From the NCBI RefSeq assembly GCF_000336875.1, contig NZ_AOJK01000036.1:153493-217492 (forward strand): 64,000 bases of DNA, in the 5' to 3' direction. The notes below the pieces were generated by a model. That model saw nothing but the letters and a program-made list of their open reading frames with translations. It made no database searches and was not told the origin of the DNA. The stretch comes from Halorubrum californiense DSM 19288. Its GTDB lineage: Archaea; Halobacteriota; Halobacteria; Halobacteriales; Haloferacaceae. Positions 17,930 to 27,325 of the stretch are shown here, piece by piece. Both the position numbers and the translations under genes were made by a program. How positions within the stretch are numbered: the first letter of the stretch is position 1; each line of letters starts with the position of its first letter.

Positions 17930-18784
17930 ATGGCGGAGCCGGCCAACTCGGCTGCGATCGGCGAAGCGTTCGCCGACGGCCCCGCCTACGTCCCGTACCT
18001 CGTCGTCGGCGACCCGGACTACGAGTCGTCGAAGGCGTACGTCGAGGCGCTCGACCGGGGCGGCGCGGACGTGATCGAACTCGGGCTCCCGTTCTCCGAG
18101 CCGATCGCGGAGGGGTCGACGATACAGGAGGCGCTCGTCCGCTCGCTCGACGCGGGGATGACGCCCGACCGATTCTTCGCGTTCGCGGAGGAGTTGGACG
18201 TCGACGCCGCGTTGGTCTGTATGACGTATTATAATCTGATCTATCAATACGGCGAGGGCGAGGGCCCGCGTCCCTTCGTCGAGCGCGCCGCCGCAGCCGG
18301 CATTGAAGGGCTCGTCGTTCCCGACCTCCCGGCCGAGGAGGCCGACCCGCTGCGCGAGGCGTGCGACGAGTTCGGGCTCGACCTCGTCTTCATCGTCGCG
18401 CCGACGACGCGCGCGGACCGCCTCGACCGGCTCATGGAGCGCGTGTCGGGGTACGTGTACGTCCAGGCGCGGCTCGGGACGACCGGGGCGCGCGACGACG
18501 TCTCCGACCAGACCACCGACAGCCTCGACCGGCTCCGCGAGTACGACGTGCCGAAGGCGGTCGGCTTCGGCATCTCGACCGGCGACCACGCCGAGCGCAT
18601 CGTCGCAGGCGGTGCGGACGGGATCATCGTCGGCTCGGCGCTCGTCGACGTGGTCGCCGACGGGGTCGAGAACGACTTGTCGACCGGGGAAGTCGCGGAC
18701 CGCTTGGAGGCGCTCTCCCGCGAACTGAAGGCTGGCGCGGAGCGCGGCTACCGCTCTCGGACCGAGCCGGTCGAGTCCGCCTGA
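17930..18784 (+). CDS. trpA: Tryptophan synthase alpha chain
   Basis: TrpA cleaves indole-3-glycerol phosphate and channels indole to TrpB. The 284-aa TIM barrel shows [17 protein letters not shown] with the catalytic Glu, the catalytic Asp in [17 protein letters not shown], the flexible loop [16 protein letters not shown] and the phosphate sites [11 protein letters not shown] and [11 protein letters not shown]. The gene begins directly after the trpB stop with no gap. The ttataatctgatctatcaata at 18229-18249 is coding and notably AT-rich, but it is in a normal conserved segment ([10 protein letters not shown]). Confidence 0.97.
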   Translation: MAEPANSAAIGEAFADGPAYVPYLVVGDPDYESSKAYVEALDRGGADVIELGLPFSEPIAEGSTIQEALVRSLDAGMTPDRFFAFAEELDVDAALVCMTYYNLIYQYGEGEGPRPFVERAAAAGIEGLVVPDLPAEEADPLREACDEFGLDLVFIVAPTTRADRLDRLMERVSGYVYVQARLGTTGARDDVSDQTTDSLDRLREYDVPKAVGFGISTGDHAERIVAGGADGIIVGSALVDVVADGVENDLSTGEVADRLEALSRELKAGAERGYRSRTEPVESA

Positions 18785-18864
18785 GCCGAAACGGACCAAT
18801 ACGTCCCCGAACGAAACCGACTTACCTTCGATTGCCACACTCTCACACAACGACCCACCCCACA

Positions 18865-19656
18865 ATGACAGCAGGACTCTCGGCACGACTCGACCGCATC
18901 TCCACGAACGACCGATACCTCATCGTCCCGATGGACCACGGGATCACGATGGGCGCCGTCGAGGGGCTCGTCGACATCGAGTCGACTATCGACGGCGTCA
19001 CGAGCGGCGGCGCGGACGCGGTGCTCACCCAACGCGGGATAGCCCCCCGAGTCCACGAGAACAAGAACGACGCGGGCTACATCGTCCACCTCAACGGGTC
19101 GACGACGATCGGCCCCGACGAGAGCGACAAGCGCGTCACCGGCACCGCCGAGGACGCGGTCCGCGCGGGGGCCGACGCCGTCTCCTTCCACATCAACGTC
19201 GGCTCGAAACACGAACCGGACCAGATCGAGGAGCTGGCGGATCTGACCGCCGACGCCGAGCGGTTGGGGCTCCCCGTCCTTGCGATGGCGTACGCGCGCG
19301 GCGAGGGCGTCGACGAGTCCGACCCCGAGGCGCTCGGCCACGCCGTCCGGCTCGCCGAGGAACTCGGCGCCGACGTGGTGAAGACGGGCTACTCCGGCGA
19401 CGGCGACTCCTTCGAGCGGGTGACCGAGTCGACCCGCCTGCCGGTCGTCATCGCCGGCGGCTCGAAGGGCACCGACCCCGAGACGGTCGAGATGGTGCGC
19501 GGCGCGATGGACGGCGACGCGGCCGGCGTGTCGATGGGGCGGTCGATCTTCCAGCACGACGACCCCGAGGGGATCGCGCGAGCGGTCTCAGCGGTAGTCC
19601 ACGACGACGCGGGCGTGGACGAGGCGCTGCGGGCGGGCGGGCTCATCGAGGCGTAA
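18865..19656 (+). CDS. 2-amino-3,7-dideoxy-D-threo-hept-6-ulosonate synthase (archaeal AroA')
   Basis: This 263-aa class I aldolase-like TIM barrel catalyses the first step of the archaeal route to 3-dehydroquinate, replacing DAHP synthase. Visible hallmarks are YLIVPMDHGITMGAVEGL (N-terminal Asp/His block), ADAVLTQRGIAP, VSFHINVGSKHEPDQIEEL, the Schiff-base Lys in ADVVKTGYSGD, and the phosphate-binding VVIAGGSKGTDPETV and GVSMGRSIFQ. It follows trpA by 80 bp and comes before dehydroquinate synthase II, so the cluster spans both ends of the pathway from sugar precursors to tryptophan. Confidence 0.95.
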   Translation: MTAGLSARLDRISTNDRYLIVPMDHGITMGAVEGLVDIESTIDGVTSGGADAVLTQRGIAPRVHENKNDAGYIVHLNGSTTIGPDESDKRVTGTAEDAVRAGADAVSFHINVGSKHEPDQIEELADLTADAERLGLPVLAMAYARGEGVDESDPEALGHAVRLAEELGADVVKTGYSGDGDSFERVTESTRLPVVIAGGSKGTDPETVEMVRGAMDGDAAGVSMGRSIFQHDDPEGIARAVSAVVHDDAGVDEALRAGGLIEA

Positions 19657-19676
19657 CGGGGTATTCGCGTTCCGGG

Positions 19677-21176
19677 TCAGCAGGCGACGCGGACCTTCTC
19701 CTCCGCCTCGGGCTCCCCGACCGGACCGTCGGCGTCGACCGCCTGCTCGACGTGGAAGACGCTCACCGCGGTCACGTCGCGGTCCGTCCGCTCACAGAGG
19801 TACGACGCCACCGGCCGATACCGGGATTCGCCGGCGTGCTTCATTCTGAACCCGAACTGGTTCCAGAGGGTCGTCGGATACGTCTCCGCGGCGTCCGGCG
19901 GCCGGTCGTACGTGACCGCCCCGCCGTCGCGCAAGTCGATCGAGTCGCCCGATTCCAGCGTGGCGGAGACGACGTACCAGCTCGACGCGTCCGGGGGATT
20001 GGGCGCGAAGAAGGACCAGCTCACCTCCGACAGCTCGCCGGTCGACTCCGAGGCGGGGAGGTCGACGAGCCCGACCCCCGCCGCCTGCCACCACACGAGC
20101 GCGAGGAAGAAGCCCACGAGCAGCGCGGCGGTCCCCACCCTGATCCCGCGGCGGGCCCGAGACCGGGTCGGAGACGCGGCTCCGGGGTCGGTTCCGCCGT
20201 CGCTCCGGTGCGTGCGATCGGGGCCCGTGAGCGGCGCGGACTCGCGGAGTTCCGACGTGACGGCCTCGACGCGGTCCCACGCCTCGGGCGGGAGGAACAG
20301 CAGGAGGATCGCGGCCATGACGAACGGGAACACGCCGAGCCGCATCGTCGCGGCCATGCCGAGGTGCGCGGCGACGAACGCGAGGGTGGCAGCGGTCCTG
20401 AGCCGTCCGGTCGCGACGACCAGCACGGGTGACACCGAGAGGAGCGCGATCCACGACCAGTTTATCGCCGTGAGGACCGCAGCCTGCTCCGAGAAGAGCG
20501 GGCCGAGCCCGACGGTGAACTCGCCCAACTGGAAGATACGGGGGACGGCGACGCCCGACACCCACGCGTCGCTCCGGTACTTCGAGACCGCGTTCGCCGC
20601 GTATATCGACACGAGCGTCAGCAGCGTGACCGCCGTCCCGACCGAGCAGATCCGCGAGTCGAGACGACTCTGCGGGTCCGTACCGAGCGACCAGCGGGCG
20701 TCGAGCGGGAGGAAGAGGCTCAGGAGCAGGAACACGACGAGGATCGTGTTCCCGCCGTTGATCACGTACGGGTTCCGAGCGTACAGCGAGGCGAGCAGGA
20801 TCAGACTGAGGCCCGTCGCCGCTCGCGTTCGATACCCGACCAGCAGGCAGCCGGCGGCGAGGACCGCGACCGCGAGCAGGCCCGTCTGTACCCACGCGGC
20901 CCCGGAGATCGCGTACAGCGAGGCCTCCGACAACAGCGGGAAGGTCTCCGCCAGCGTCGAGCGGGGAAGGACGCCGCCGTCCACGTAGAACGCGCCGACC
21001 GCCGGCAGCCGATATATCAGCAGGTCGGCGAGGACGAACAGCGCTACCGCGATCCGGAACGCGCCGAGCGCCCGCGGGTCGATACCGAAGTGCGGCGCGG
21101 CGCGCTCGCGGACGGACTCGCGAGCAGCGGCGTATCGGGACCCCGCGTTCTGGAGGGGCTGGCTCGGTGGCGTCAT
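19677..21176 (-). CDS. HTTM-domain multi-pass membrane protein
   Basis: 499-aa membrane protein with about 9-10 helices in the first 300 residues, e.g. FRIAVALFVLADLLIY, WVQTGLLAVAVLAAGCLLVG, LTLVSIYAANAV and AHLGMAATMRLGVFPFVM, then a linker rich in Ser, Arg and Asp and one more helix (TAALLVGFFLALVWWQAAG). A soluble C-terminal part with SWSFFAPNPPDASSWYVV follows. This is the HTTM layout shared with vitamin-K-dependent carboxylase relatives. The function in archaea is unknown. It lies between aroA' and aroB' on the opposite strand. The ATG 21176 is chosen because membrane homology starts right after it; the frame further upstream is antisense to aroB'. Confidence 0.85.
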   Translation of the reverse strand: MTPPSQPLQNAGSRYAAARESVRERAAPHFGIDPRALGAFRIAVALFVLADLLIYRLPAVGAFYVDGGVLPRSTLAETFPLLSEASLYAISGAAWVQTGLLAVAVLAAGCLLVGYRTRAATGLSLILLASLYARNPYVINGGNTILVVFLLLSLFLPLDARWSLGTDPQSRLDSRICSVGTAVTLLTLVSIYAANAVSKYRSDAWVSGVAVPRIFQLGEFTVGLGPLFSEQAAVLTAINWSWIALLSVSPVLVVATGRLRTAATLAFVAAHLGMAATMRLGVFPFVMAAILLLFLPPEAWDRVEAVTSELRESAPLTGPDRTHRSDGGTDPGAASPTRSRARRGIRVGTAALLVGFFLALVWWQAAGVGLVDLPASESTGELSEVSWSFFAPNPPDASSWYVVSATLESGDSIDLRDGGAVTYDRPPDAAETYPTTLWNQFGFRMKHAGESRYRPVASYLCERTDRDVTAVSVFHVEQAVDADGPVGEPEAEEKVRVAC

Positions 21177-21299
21177 TCGGCAGTGTGACTCGAATGATCC
21201 AATCTCTGTGGTAAGTGCTTTGTCGTCTTCGGGCCCCCGTCGGTCGCAGCACACGACCCTTTCGCAGTTTTCAAGCCGGCGCGACGCGAGGTTTCGACA

Positions 21300-22472
21300 A
21301 TGACACGCACGGTCTGGGTCAAGGCCGACGGCGACGTCGGCGACTGGGAGGCGCGCAAGCGACGGGTCACGACGGCCATCGAGGCCGGGGCGGACTGGGT
21401 GCTCGTCGACGAGGGCGACGTCGGCCGCGTCCGCGAACTGGGCGACGTGAACGTGGCGGCGTTCCGCTCCGACGCCGACGTGATCGACGACGCCGAGAGC
21501 GACGTCGAGGCCGACGCCTACTTCGTCGGCAAGGGCGGCGAGGGCGACGGGACGGTGTCGATGCCGGACGACTTCTCCGGGTCGGCTGACCTGACGACGC
21601 TGCGCCGCCGCGACGACCGCGCGCAGGGCGCGTACGTCCGCGTCCTCGGCACCGAGTACGAGGAGTTCGCCGAGGCCGCGGCCGACGAGGCCGATTTCAC
21701 CGTGGTCATCGGCGAGGACTGGTCGATCATCCCCTTGGAGAACCTCATCGCACGGGTCGGCGACGAGACCCACCTCGTCGCGGGCGCGACGACCGCCGCG
21801 GAGGCCCGGACCGCGTTCGAGACGCTGGAGATCGGCGCCGACGGCGTCCTCCTCGACGCGGATTCGCCCGACGAGATCCGCGGCGCTGTCGAGGCCCGCG
21901 ACGCCGCGGACCGCGAGACGCTGGACCTCCAGCACGCCGAGGTGACCGAGGTCGAACAGACCGGGATGGCGGACCGCGTCTGTATCGACACGGGGTCGCT
22001 GATGGACGACAGCGAGGGGATGCTCGTCGGGTCGATGTCGCGGGGACTGTTCTTCGTCCACGCCGAGACCGCGGAGTCGCCGTACGTCGCCTCGCGCCCG
22101 TTCCGCGTGAACGCCGGCGCGGTCCACGCGTACGTCCGCAACGCCGAGGGCGGCACCAACTACCTCGCGGAGCTGTCGAGCGGCGACGAGGTCCAAGTCG
22201 TCGACACCGACGGCCACACCCGCGAGGCGGTGGTGGGGCGGGGGAAGATCGAGAAGCGCCCGATGTTCCGGATCCAGGCGGAGGTCGAGACGGAGGACGG
22301 CACCGACCGGATCGAGACGCTCATCCAGAACGCCGAGACCGTGAAGATCGCGACGAGCGAGGGGCGGAAGGCCGTCACGGACGTCGAACCCGGCGACGAG
22401 GCGCTCGTCTACTACGAGGACGTCGCGCGCCACTTCGGTGAGGCCGTCGAGGAGAGCATCATCGAGAAGTAG
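21300..22472 (+). CDS. 3-dehydroquinate synthase II (archaeal AroB')
   Basis: Archaeal dehydroquinate synthase II, an NAD-dependent enzyme that converts the ADH product into 3-dehydroquinate by oxidative deamination and cyclisation. The 390-aa protein begins TRTVWVKADGDVGDWEARK and shows VVIGEDWSIIPLENLIA, TGMADRVCIDTGSLM, GMLVGSMSRGLFFVHAE and RPFRVNAGAVHAYV, all typical of the family. It acts directly after AroA'. The gene pair surrounds an oppositely oriented HTTM gene. The ATG has a short A-rich lead. Confidence 0.96.
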   Translation: MTRTVWVKADGDVGDWEARKRRVTTAIEAGADWVLVDEGDVGRVRELGDVNVAAFRSDADVIDDAESDVEADAYFVGKGGEGDGTVSMPDDFSGSADLTTLRRRDDRAQGAYVRVLGTEYEEFAEAAADEADFTVVIGEDWSIIPLENLIARVGDETHLVAGATTAAEARTAFETLEIGADGVLLDADSPDEIRGAVEARDAADRETLDLQHAEVTEVEQTGMADRVCIDTGSLMDDSEGMLVGSMSRGLFFVHAETAESPYVASRPFRVNAGAVHAYVRNAEGGTNYLAELSSGDEVQVVDTDGHTREAVVGRGKIEKRPMFRIQAEVETEDGTDRIETLIQNAETVKIATSEGRKAVTDVEPGDEALVYYEDVARHFGEAVEESIIEK

Positions 22473-22570
22473 GCGTCGCCGTCGCGCGGCGACCCACGAT
22501 CACGGACTGAGAACCGGCCGGGATCGTGTCGACCAGAACGCATTTCCGAAACACTCCTGATCCCATCTCC

Positions 22571-23188
22571 ATGGCAGTTGTTAACGAGACAGGTCGTCGT
22601 GTCGCCGAACAGGGGTTCGTCGATCGGATTCAACACCTCGCGGGCGCCGCGAACCCGGCGTTCGCGGCCGGGAGCTTCCTCGTGCCGTTGGCCTTCCTCG
22701 CCGCGAGCCTCGCGCTCGCGAGCACCGAACTGCTCTTCTACACGCACGTCGCCGCCGGCGCGGTCTGGTTCGGCTTCGCGATCATCTTCCCGGCGATCAT
22801 CGGCCCGACGCTCGGCGGGCTCGACGAGGAGGCGTCGGCCGCGGTGAACCGGACGCTGATCCCGAAGGCCGTCTTCTTCCTCGTCGGCTTCTCGCTGACG
22901 ACGGTGCTGTCCGGGACCGTCCTGCTGACGCCCGACCTCGGACTCGGCTACGGCTTTGGCGGCACGTGGTCCGGCCTCGCGCTCGGGCTCGGATGGGGGC
23001 TGTTCGCGTTCGGACTGGCGGTCCCGCACCGGCTCCAGCTCAGCGCGTACTACGAGACGCTGTCGCCGGACCCGGACGCCTCGCGGCTCGAATCGATCGA
23101 GAAGAAGAACCTGATCGTCGGGCTGTTCGAGGGGGCCGTGATGCTCGCGATCATCGTCCTGATGACCGGCTTCCGGCTCGGCCTGTGA
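22571..23188 (+). CDS. Five-helix membrane protein, CopD/DUF2269-like layout
   Basis: 205-aa integral membrane protein with hydrophobic segments at about 33-50, 58-85 (YTHVAAGAVWFGFAIIFPAI), 99-122, 134-153 and 182-202. The His in helix 2 followed by GAVWFG resembles a helix of CopD/DUF2269-type membrane proteins (H-x-x-G-x-x-W-x-G), but there is no proof of heme or copper binding. The start at 22571 is the ATG closest to the hydrophobic part; the frame is also open upstream to 22526. Function unknown. Confidence 0.8.
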   Translation: MAVVNETGRRVAEQGFVDRIQHLAGAANPAFAAGSFLVPLAFLAASLALASTELLFYTHVAAGAVWFGFAIIFPAIIGPTLGGLDEEASAAVNRTLIPKAVFFLVGFSLTTVLSGTVLLTPDLGLGYGFGGTWSGLALGLGWGLFAFGLAVPHRLQLSAYYETLSPDPDASRLESIEKKNLIVGLFEGAVMLAIIVLMTGFRLGL

Positions 23189-23314
23189 CCCACTCGTCCG
23201 GCCGGAGCACTCTCCGGATACGAGGACTGTAACTCGTCGGGGACAGGGCGTCGGTGCGACCGTGTGGGTCGAGCCCGATGTAATATTCATTATCCCTGGA
23301 CTCGTTCCACGACC

Positions 23315-24421
23315 ATGGGACGCGCTCGTCGGGCGGTCGTTATCGAGACGCTCCACGATGTCGCGACGACGATTCAGACCGAGGAGACCGTCACGGGCGT
23401 CTGTGAGCGGACCGTCGCGGCGGCGGCCGACCTCCTCGATTTCAACCTGTGTACCATCGTGATACGGGACGGCGAGTGGCTCGTCCCGCGCGCCACGTCC
23501 GCGGACGCGCCGTCGGACGGGAGCCAGCGGATGCGCGTCGACGAGGGGCTGGCCGGGAAGACGTATCAGACGGGGGAGTCGTACACCGTCGCCGAGGTCA
23601 CGCCGGACGACGAGACGGTGCCGGCCGACGCGTCGTACAGGTCCGGAATCAGCGTGCCGATCGGCGACCACGGAGTGTTCCAAGCGGTCGAGACGACGGC
23701 GGGCGCCTTCGACGAGGACGACATCGAGCTAGCCGAGCTACTCGTCAGCCACGCCGCGACCGCGCTGGATCGGCTCGACCGGGAACGAGAGCTTCAGCGG
23801 CAGAACGAGCGGCTCGACCAGTTCGCGTCCGTGGTGAGCCACGACCTCCGGAACCCGCTGAACGTCGCCAGGGGTCGGCTGGAACTCGCCGCCGAGGACT
23901 GTTCGAGTCCGCACCTCGACCCGGTCGAGGAGGCCCACGAGCGGATGGAGCGACTCATCGACGACCTGCTGCTGTTCGCGAAGATGGGGTCGGAGACGCT
24001 CTCCGTCGCGTCGGTCGACCTCGCGACGCTCGCCGCGGACTGCTGGGACCCGTTCTCGACGGCGACGGCCACGCTCGACGTCGAGTGCGACCACGCCGTT
24101 CGCGCCGACCGCGCCCGGCTCCGCCAGCTCCTCGAGAACCTGTTCACAAACGCCCTCGACCACGGTGGCGACGATGTCTCCGTGACCGTGGGCGAGTTGC
24201 CGCAGGGCTTCTACGTGGCCGACGACGGTCCGGGAATCCCGCCCGGGGACCGCGACGACGTGTTCACCGCCGGCTACACCTCCGGCGACGACGGCACCGG
24301 ATTCGGCCTGTCGATCGTCTCGCAGATCGCCGACGCTCACGGGTGGGACGTGGCGATGACCGAGAGCGCGTCCGGCGGATCTCGGTTCGAGATCCGGGGC
24401 GTCGACGTCGTCGAACAGTGA
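23315..24421 (+). CDS. GAF-domain sensor histidine kinase
   Basis: 368-aa cytoplasmic kinase. A GAF domain covers about 15-150 (ATTIQTEETVTGVCERTVAA to AELLVSHAATALDRL). A short coiled linker leads to the HisKA dimerisation helix with SVVSHDLRNPLNVARGRLEL (phospho-acceptor His176). The HATPase domain (about 255-365) has the N box LLENLFTNALDHGG, G1 VADDGPGIPPGDRD and G2 GDDGTGFGLSIVSQI. No membrane segment or receiver partner is next to it, as is common for orphan haloarchaeal kinases. The ATG 23315 follows an A/T-rich gtaatattcattatc (about 23281). The signal is unknown. Confidence 0.9.
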   Translation: MGRARRAVVIETLHDVATTIQTEETVTGVCERTVAAAADLLDFNLCTIVIRDGEWLVPRATSADAPSDGSQRMRVDEGLAGKTYQTGESYTVAEVTPDDETVPADASYRSGISVPIGDHGVFQAVETTAGAFDEDDIELAELLVSHAATALDRLDRERELQRQNERLDQFASVVSHDLRNPLNVARGRLELAAEDCSSPHLDPVEEAHERMERLIDDLLLFAKMGSETLSVASVDLATLAADCWDPFSTATATLDVECDHAVRADRARLRQLLENLFTNALDHGGDDVSVTVGELPQGFYVADDGPGIPPGDRDDVFTAGYTSGDDGTGFGLSIVSQIADAHGWDVAMTESASGGSRFEIRGVDVVEQ

Positions 24422-24446
24422 GAACGCGGGTCGCGCTCGCGCCGAA

Positions 24447-25973
24447 TCAGATCCCGTACAGCTCGCCGTACTTCTCGTCGACGTAGTCGAGGAAGGCGTC
24501 GGCCGAGAAGTCGTCGCCGGTCGCGCGCTTCACCAGTTCGTTCGTCTCGTAGCGGGAGCCGTGCTGATGGACGTTCTCGCCGAGCCAATCGTGGAGGTCG
24601 TCGAACTCGCCCTCGGCGATCTCGTCGTCGAGGTCGTCGATCGCTTCCTCGGCGGCCTCGAACAGTTGGGCGGCCATCACGGAGCCGAGCGAGTAGGTGG
24701 GGAAGTAGCCGAAGTTGCCGTGGCTCCAGTGGATGTCCTGAAGGCAGCCCTCGCTGTCGGTTTCGGGCCGGATGCCGAGGTACTCCTCGTACTTGTCGTT
24801 CCACACCTCGGGCACGTCCTCGACGTCGAGGTCGCCGCGGATCAGGTCGCGTTCGATCTCGAACCGGATGACGATGTGGAGGTGGTAGGTGAGCTCATCG
24901 GCCTCGACGCGGATGAAGTTGTCCTCGTACACCTGGTTGAACGCCTCGTAGGCGTCCCGGACCGTCGCCTCCTCGGTCTGCGGGAAGTGCTCCTGGAAGA
25001 CGGGGAGGAACTCCTCCCAGAACGCCTCGCTGCGGCCGACGTGATTCTCCCAGAGGCGCGACTGCGACTCGTGGACCGAGAGGTCACGCGACGTGCCGAG
25101 CGGCGTGCCGAAGTGCTCCTGCGGGAGCCCGAGGTTGTACTGCGCGTGGCCGAACTCGTGGACCGTCGAGCCGACGGCGCCGAGCGGGTCGGTCTCGTCG
25201 AACCGAGTGGTCACCCGGCAGTCGAACTGGTTCCCGGAGGTGAACGGGTGCGAGGAGACGTCGAGGCGGCCGCGGTCGAAGTCGTAGCCGACGAGTTCGA
25301 GCGCCTCGCGCGAGAGCGCCTCCTGGTCGTCCTCGGGGAAGGTCCCCTCGAACGTGTCGACGGCGAGGTCGACGTCCGACTCGCGGATCTCGTCGATCAT
25401 CGGGACGAGCGCCTCGCGGAGCTCGGTGAGGATCGACTCCGCGCGCTCCATCGAGAGGCACGGCTCGAACTCCTCGAAGAGGACCTCATAGGGGTCCCGG
25501 TCGGGGTCGATGTGCTCCGCGTACTCCCGTTTCAGCTCGACGTGTTTCGCCAGATAAGGGGCGAACGTCTCGAAGTCGTCCTCGGCCTTCGCCTCCTCCC
25601 ACGCCTGGAGCGCCTCGGAGCCGGTCTCCGAGATCTCCTCGACGAGCTCGACCGGGACGGCGTCGGCGCGCTCGTACTCGCGGCGGACCTCCCGGACGAC
25701 CGCCGCCTGCTCGTCCGTGAGGTCGGCGTCGTCGAGCTCGTCGAGCAGCTCGCCCGTCTCGTCGGCAGTGACCATGTCGTGGTGGACCGAGGAGAGCGCG
25801 GAGAGCTGCTTCGACCGGGCGGGCGTGCCGCCCTCGGGCATCATCACCTGCTGGTCCCACCCGAGGACCCCGGAGGCGCTGCCGACCGCGTTCCACCGCT
25901 GGACGCGGTCGAGGAGGGCCTCGTAGGCGTCCGGTGCGCTCGCTGACTCGTCTGGCGCGGCTTCCGTTGCCAT
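24447..25973 (-). CDS. Metallocarboxypeptidase, M32 (Taq) family
   Basis: 508-aa zinc carboxypeptidase that removes C-terminal residues in the cytoplasm. The zinc site HEFGH lies in GAVGSTVHEFGHAQYNLG; the second Glu ligand is in SVHESQSRLWENHVGR. The family fingerprints RVTTRFDETDPLGAV and HIVIRFEIERDLIRGDLD, and the C-terminal DIHWSHGNFGYFPTYSLGS, are all present. Its length matches the family. Likely role is peptide recycling. It is convergent with the kinase gene upstream and divergent from the threonine aldolase gene. Confidence 0.95.
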   Translation of the reverse strand: MATEAAPDESASAPDAYEALLDRVQRWNAVGSASGVLGWDQQVMMPEGGTPARSKQLSALSSVHHDMVTADETGELLDELDDADLTDEQAAVVREVRREYERADAVPVELVEEISETGSEALQAWEEAKAEDDFETFAPYLAKHVELKREYAEHIDPDRDPYEVLFEEFEPCLSMERAESILTELREALVPMIDEIRESDVDLAVDTFEGTFPEDDQEALSREALELVGYDFDRGRLDVSSHPFTSGNQFDCRVTTRFDETDPLGAVGSTVHEFGHAQYNLGLPQEHFGTPLGTSRDLSVHESQSRLWENHVGRSEAFWEEFLPVFQEHFPQTEEATVRDAYEAFNQVYEDNFIRVEADELTYHLHIVIRFEIERDLIRGDLDVEDVPEVWNDKYEEYLGIRPETDSEGCLQDIHWSHGNFGYFPTYSLGSVMAAQLFEAAEEAIDDLDDEIAEGEFDDLHDWLGENVHQHGSRYETNELVKRATGDDFSADAFLDYVDEKYGELYGI

Positions 25974-26118
25974 ACGTTACGGATCGACCGCGGCCGTTAA
26001 GAAGGGACCGGAGTCGGAAGCGAGGGTCCGAAACGCGGACCGCGGATCCGGGCTCGTCGCGTCCGCTGTTCGCCGAGCGCGGGATATATGTCCGCCGCCG
26101 CGGAAGGGCCTACACCTG

Positions 26119-27165
26119 ATGTCCGACGACGACTTCATCGACCTGCGGTCCGACACCGTCACGACGCCCTCCGAGGAGATGCGCGACGCGGCCGCGACCG
26201 CGGAGGTCGGCGACGACGTGTACCGCGACGACCCGACGGTCAACGAACTGGAGCGCCGAGCGGCCGAGGCGGTCGGCACCGAGGCCGCGCTGTACGTCCC
26301 CTCGGGGACGATGGCGAACCAGATCGCTGTCCACGCGCACACTGAACCGGGCCAAGAGCTCCTCTTGGAGCGCGAGTCGCACATCTACCGGTGGGAGCTC
26401 GCGGGCGCGGCCAAGCTCTCCGGCGTCCAGACGCGGACGATAGACGCCGGCGAGCGGTGCGTCCCGACGCCGGAAGAAGTCCGCGAGGGGCTCGTCGACG
26501 AAGACCTCCACCGCCCCGGGACCGGGCTCCTCTCCTTGGAGAACACGCACAACTACCGCGGCGGCGTCGCGGTTCCGGTCGACCGGATCGCGGCCGCGGC
26601 CGAGGTCGCGCGCGACGCCGACGTGCCGGTCCACCTCGACGGCGCGCGCGTGTTCAACGCCGCCGTCGCGCTCGGCGTCGACGCGAGCGATATCGTCGCC
26701 CCCGTCGACAGCGTGACGTTCTGCCTCTCGAAGGGGCTCGGCGCGCCGGTCGGCTCGATCCTCGCCGGCGACGAGGACTTCATCCAGGACGCCCGACGGG
26801 TCCGGAAGCTGTTCGGCGGCGGGATGCGGCAGGCGGGGATGATCGCCGCGCCCGCGCTCCGCGCGCTGGAGAACGTCGACCGCCTCTCGGAAGACCACGC
26901 AAACGCGGAGCGGCTCGCGGCCGGCCTCGACGCGCTCGACGGGGTCGACGCGCCCGAACCCGACACCAACATCGTCGTCGCGAACACCGAGGCGGCCGGC
27001 ATCGAGGCCGAGTCGCTCTACGCGGCCTGTAAGGACGCCGGCGTCGGCTGCGTCGAGTTCGACGACTACGCGACGCGGTTCACCACGCATCTCGACGTCG
27101 ACGAGGCCGACGTCGACGAGGCGGTCGACCGGATCGCGGCCGTCGTCGACGACCTGCGGGACTGA
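26119..27165 (+). CDS. Low-specificity threonine aldolase
   Basis: 348-aa PLP enzyme, fold type I, that cleaves threonine or allo-threonine to glycine and acetaldehyde. Family blocks are FIDLRSDTVTTPSEEMRDA at the N-terminus, GDDVYRDDPTVNELE, YVPSGTMANQIAVHAH, LENTHNYRGGVAVPVD, VHLDGARVFNAAVALG (PLP Asp) and TFCLSKGLGAPVGSIL with the Schiff-base Lys. The C-terminal small domain has NIVVANTEAAGIEAE. A glycine-yielding role would fit the folate and glycine cleavage enzymes elsewhere in the window. TATA-like gatatatg lies close to 26091. Confidence 0.93.
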   Translation: MSDDDFIDLRSDTVTTPSEEMRDAAATAEVGDDVYRDDPTVNELERRAAEAVGTEAALYVPSGTMANQIAVHAHTEPGQELLLERESHIYRWELAGAAKLSGVQTRTIDAGERCVPTPEEVREGLVDEDLHRPGTGLLSLENTHNYRGGVAVPVDRIAAAAEVARDADVPVHLDGARVFNAAVALGVDASDIVAPVDSVTFCLSKGLGAPVGSILAGDEDFIQDARRVRKLFGGGMRQAGMIAAPALRALENVDRLSEDHANAERLAAGLDALDGVDAPEPDTNIVVANTEAAGIEAESLYAACKDAGVGCVEFDDYATRFTTHLDVDEADVDEAVDRIAAVVDDLRD

Positions 27166-27246
27166 GCGCGCCGCGAGCAGCGCCGCGCCGATCGGGGGCG
27201 GCGCGACACGAAAACGTTCAATTCGACGGGCGACCTACGGTGTGAC

Positions 27247-27315
27247 ATGGACGCACAGGCAGCCGGCACGGACGCGCGGACCGGTCGAACCGTGGTGAAC
27301 GCCGCCCACCCCTGA
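27247..27315 (+). CDS. Possible leader ORF (22 codons) before DUF2209-like gene
   Basis: An ATG at 27247 opens a 22-codon frame that ends CAC CCC TGA at 27313-27315. The next frame (+1), entered at the CCC-T, reads EVVGVDISGRH and is the start of the DUF2209-like protein. CCC TGA is a known type of slippery stop context in other systems. The frame could be a leader, the 5' part of a frameshifted gene, or noise. Confidence 0.3.
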   Translation: MDAQAAGTDARTGRTVVNAAHP

Positions 27316-27325
27316 GGTCGTCGGC

